Assembly: GCA_947623455.1 (NCBI GenBank)
Contig: OX392534.1
Span: forward strand, 32,052,926 to 32,116,925
DNA from: Mimachlamys varia
Taxonomy: Eukaryota; Mollusca; Bivalvia; Pectinida; Pectinidae
Direction: 5' to 3'
Length of the DNA: 64,000 nt
Below the pieces are notes generated by a model. The model saw only the letters and a program-made list of their open reading frames with translations, was not told where the DNA came from and did not search any database. Made by a program: the position numbers and the translations under genes. Positions 60,251 to 64,000 of this stretch are shown here, piece after piece. The first letter of the stretch is position 1. The number at the start of each line of letters is the position of its first letter.

Positions 60251-63200
60251 CTGAAACACACAAAGAAACATGAAAGTCAAAATGCTGATAATGAATGAAA
60301 TCTCAACTTGTACCAAGATTTCCAAATGTCTAATCAAAAGGAATATCTTAGACATTCTGCTATCTGTTTGCATGAATATTCAAAATTCTGATTAGTAAAA
60401 AAAATCTGAATACAGTAATTTATGATACTGACACAATTTTTGTCTGAAATCTGTCAGAAACCCCTCAAACCTTACATCCTCAGCCAATATCAGAAATCCA
60501 AATCACTCATACCCTTAATCATGAAATCAAATCTGCAGATCACCCATTTATGCTTAAAAATTAGTTTACAGCTCATTAAACTACAGAAACATACATTTTG
60601 TTTTCTGTTTTGCAACCATCAAAATCTGAAAAGTTTAAAGACAGTGATCAAGTGCCTCCTAATCATAAAGGTAACTTCCTACAGCTCAGGTATTTTTATA
60701 ATAAGTCTCCAATTATGTCAAATCTATAGTAACGACGATTAATGCTCTTTTTATCCATTCAAAATAAGGGGGAAAGTGGTTGTAATGAAATATTTTGTTT
60801 TGCAAATATAATATAAATATTTATTTTTTGTTTCTATCCTGGTTTTAAGCCACTTGAGGAGAAAATAAATATGCTGTCCATTCTCACAACCCTATTTTAA
60901 TTTCACACTGCACAAACCAATTCATCAAAAAAAATAAAAATCTCTTAACCTCCTTTTTTTCAACTTTGAAATGTTTATCCAGTGTTGTTTCAAGTTTTTA
61001 CAGCTACTGACACCAAGTGATACACGCCAATAAACTTTTCACAAAACTGCTGTCTTTTTTTTTCTAACCACAAGCATGTCATCAATTTCCTGTCGTTTAG
61101 GTAAACAGGTGAATTTGTAAAGTACACATTCAAAGTCCTAACTCTTTCTACAATAATAGGCATATAATAAACAAACACTACCCTAAGGCCCTGAGATTGC
61201 CTTTATCACATATTTTTCATTATTTTTCTTAATTGATTATATAAACTAAATTTCTGTTATTTTCGGCCACCTATGGAGAGAATTTATATAGGCTTTTGCC
61301 TGTTATTCAATCCAATTGACTATTGAACATCTTTGTCAATAAAATTTATTTAAATGAAAAATCACATATTTTTTTCTTGCTATTCAACGTTTCACCACAT
61401 TAAGTATAATTTCTCATATTTATGATAAAACAATGCTTAAATGACTGCTTTTGATTGTGCTCAAAACAAAAAATTATTTCAAATTTACACACATGAATTT
61501 TTCATGATAATTAAGAAATTGACGAAACTAAACAACTCACCATATTATAAAAGTACTCAACAATAATCTCCATTGTAAGGAATGATTTACAAGTTAGACC
61601 TAGTTAATTCACAGAAGTTTATCCTGAAAATGAAAGTCTATACCACTGGAATCCCTGTGGAAAAGTCAGAAACACTGCCGAAGTCCAGATAATGGTTCTT
61701 CATTCTAACAAAACCACCACACACAAACCATTATAGTGGCTGACCCGTATAATCCCAGTATATAATGCCATTGGGATAACAATTTCACCTTCAAAATTTG
61801 ACCTCTATATCAGTAAGGGTAGACTTGGCTACAAATTAGCATACCCAGATAATGGCTTCAGATAACAGGAGGCTAAAAACACAGACTTCAAAATAATTGT
61901 AATCAGAAAAAACAAATAACTTTAATAGCATCAGAAGGGAATCAGATGAATTGTCCTACCCTATGTCAATGTGGATATATTTTGGTACAAATTTTTTAAA
62001 GCTCAAAAGAGCTCTTCATATGACATTGTTTATAAAAAAAAAAATGCATATTTAACATTCTTTACCAAATTAAGACCTTCATTAAAACAGCATTTTCCTA
62101 TTTGTACTATCTGAATGAAATTCACAGCAGAATGAAGCTAGAAAGTCTTTTTATATTTATGACGTTACACTGTATCTCAGGATGCATGGTAGCAAGTCCA
62201 GTGGTAGAATCCGGCCTGCATGTGACAAAAGGGTTACAAAACACACCAAAGCACCGTATAACATCTCTCAGCAGAACTACTGTGCTTGTTCCAGTCTACT
62301 CAGTTGTAAATGAGTGCATGATTTGGCAGTGATAAACACTGTAGAATGCTTACTGTGAGTGCCAAAATGGCAGCACAGGCTGTATGCTCCCCAGGGAGTT
62401 GAGTAAGATATAGGCTCTTAAATCACAAATAATGATTTGTGCACCACTTTGAGACAACCTACTAACTAGGTTGTGATAAAACTGTTAAGAAGAACCTTGA
62501 ATCTTTAATTCTCATTATGTTGCTCCAGGGATATGATTTGACATAAGATACCTCTTTGTCCTGTCCATCAACCTGCCATTCCCACTGGTTTTGAAATGGT
62601 TATCATTGAATCCATATATTTGTCCCGTGATTGGCTTGAAAATACAATATACCACTGGTACTTTAACAGGACCATTGGTAGCATGTCCCTACGTAAATTC
62701 CATTCACATCACAGAATTTTGCGTTTAAAAAGGGTTTCAAAACTGTGAAAATCAAATGCATATAAGACATCCCTACTTAAATTCAACTCAATACCAGCCA
62801 TGTTGAGTATTGTGTTGACCCGAAAAATAGCTATTTCTTAGAATGATATCCTGTAATCCTGTAAATTGGTGAAAACATCAAATGTTGTGCAATAGGCAAA
62901 GGCAGATTACAATAATCACTTGAGCCTTTGACATTTGACCCAGCAGCGGCCATCAGAACTAGGGTTCAAACCCAGCACCTCTGAAGTCCTGACAAATCTT
63001 CCCGGACTTGTCACTGGTGATGGTGTCCCACATTAGATCTCCATGTTGTATAGACATATAATGATAGTGTCAACACAGCACACAATCAGCTATAGAATCC
63101 ATCTGGAATAATCCCCTGTATACCTGTAGCTATCTTCCTTCAGAAGTAGTCATCATCCGAACATGTAACATCGGCATGTCTGTGGTTCACCTTACGATGT

Positions 63201-64000
63201 TTGGTTGGTAGTATGGTTGTTACGTGATAGAGTGTAGGTCCTCGCTTTATCAGGACAGGTACGTGTACAATGATCTCACCTGCTGGCTATGTCTTAAGTT
63301 GTCCTGTTACTCGGCTATATAGGTAGGTATAAACAACAATCTCCAAATTCTTTAAATTAAAAATGTCTAGTTTTGTCTAACTTTACCTGTGACTTTTTTT
63401 TTCTCGAGTATGTCTCAACCAAGATTACTGCACTATATGAATGCTGAATATTTATCTTCATTCTGAATTTGTCTGCATTATTTGGATGCACATCATTTTT
63501 CATTTCAATTTTGATGAATGTTTTTATTTGCCCATCTTTTTAAGAATCTAAAATGTGCTTTGAATTCTGCACCTGTATTGTTAAACAATACATTTCATGT
63601 ACATGCCTGCTGGTTAAAATTTCAGTCTTATCTATTTCCTTCATGTTTTATTTTGTTTATCTATGAGCTGGTCTATAATTACTTACACAGACTTACCTGT
63701 GTGTTTCTTACTTAACATCTGCCCTCTGTCCTACTTTTGGTAAGCTAACTTTCTTTGTCATTGACTCAGTCAGTTTTTATAATTTTATACAGGAAAGAAT
63801 TACATTTGCATTACATAAATATTTAAGAAAATTACGCATCTAGCATACAGGTATGGTTACAAAAGAACTTGTACAAAAGAATGCGCAGAACATTACAACA
63901 GCTTGCATGTCTGCCAAATTACCTGTATGTGTTACCAATTCGTTAATTATTAGGCCAAGTATTTCCTCGACACAACAAATTAGCCATTTTTGTAACATCA
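60251..64000 (-). other. SLMAP intron upstream of exon 1 in window (5' end not seen)
   Basis: I searched the minus strand for the SLMAP linker and FHA exons. Several GTAAG donors exist (for example next to 63690), but none follows an open, SLMAP-like frame. The stretch is AT-rich with no repeat I can name. Confidence 0.5.

Noticed and set aside
62926..63010. tRNA-like B box GGGTTTGAACCC on the minus strand
   Set aside because: No credible A box or cloverleaf at the right distance; possibly an old SINE fragment but not supportable.
63680..63760. CACACAG|GTAAGT donor as a possible upstream SLMAP exon
   Set aside because: The frames before it contain stops and no SLMAP-like residues.

Overview
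The window is animal nuclear DNA, AT-rich and full of tandem and dispersed repeats. The repeat families (tRNA-headed SINEs, foldback MITEs and the long 'aggtcaaggt' and 'gatccatccagtacttctc' families) look like those of bivalve molluscs. I therefore read it as a marine bivalve or close relative; the species is not determinable from this sequence.

Only one gene is firmly supported: the 3' part of SLMAP (sarcolemmal membrane-associated protein) on the minus strand, from 60250 down to its stop at 27543. I place 26 coding exons with consensus splice sites. Their phases chain without a break, and together they give 2202 coding bases (733 codons plus stop). The first seven exons align with vertebrate SLMAP (for example LHREKMLEQKL, TEDRLLSRLDVLENQL, NTEEECAHLKDM, LQADNDIT), and a late exon pair keeps the SRKE and LKEEC landmarks. 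The last exon is a short hydrophobic tail anchor. The 5' part of the gene (FHA domain and start codon) is not seen and probably lies beyond 64000.

The middle of the gene is unusual. Fifteen consecutive exons, from 54229 to 33091, are all phase 1-1. Most are exactly 63 bp (21 residues) or 42 bp (14 residues), and each begins at the same position of the coiled-coil heptad. Any of them could be skipped without breaking the frame; skipping a 42- or 63-bp exon would also keep the coil register. In SLMAP orthologues the FHA domain and coiled coil tether the STRIPAK phosphatase complex and Hippo kinases to membranes, so this layout could tune spacer length by splicing.

Layout: 1-27000 is intergenic or downstream DNA holding four large minisatellites (24-bp, 29-bp, 48-bp and 46-bp units), a SINE and several dispersed repeats, with no supported gene. 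27000-60250 is the SLMAP coding region, with introns holding more minisatellites, two hAT-type elements with perfect 8-bp target duplications, a TIR element with a TAA duplication, a TA-flanked MITE, a second SINE and six copies of a roughly 70-bp foldback repeat. Several minisatellites begin at, and seem to derive from, SLMAP splice donors. 60251-64000 is intron.
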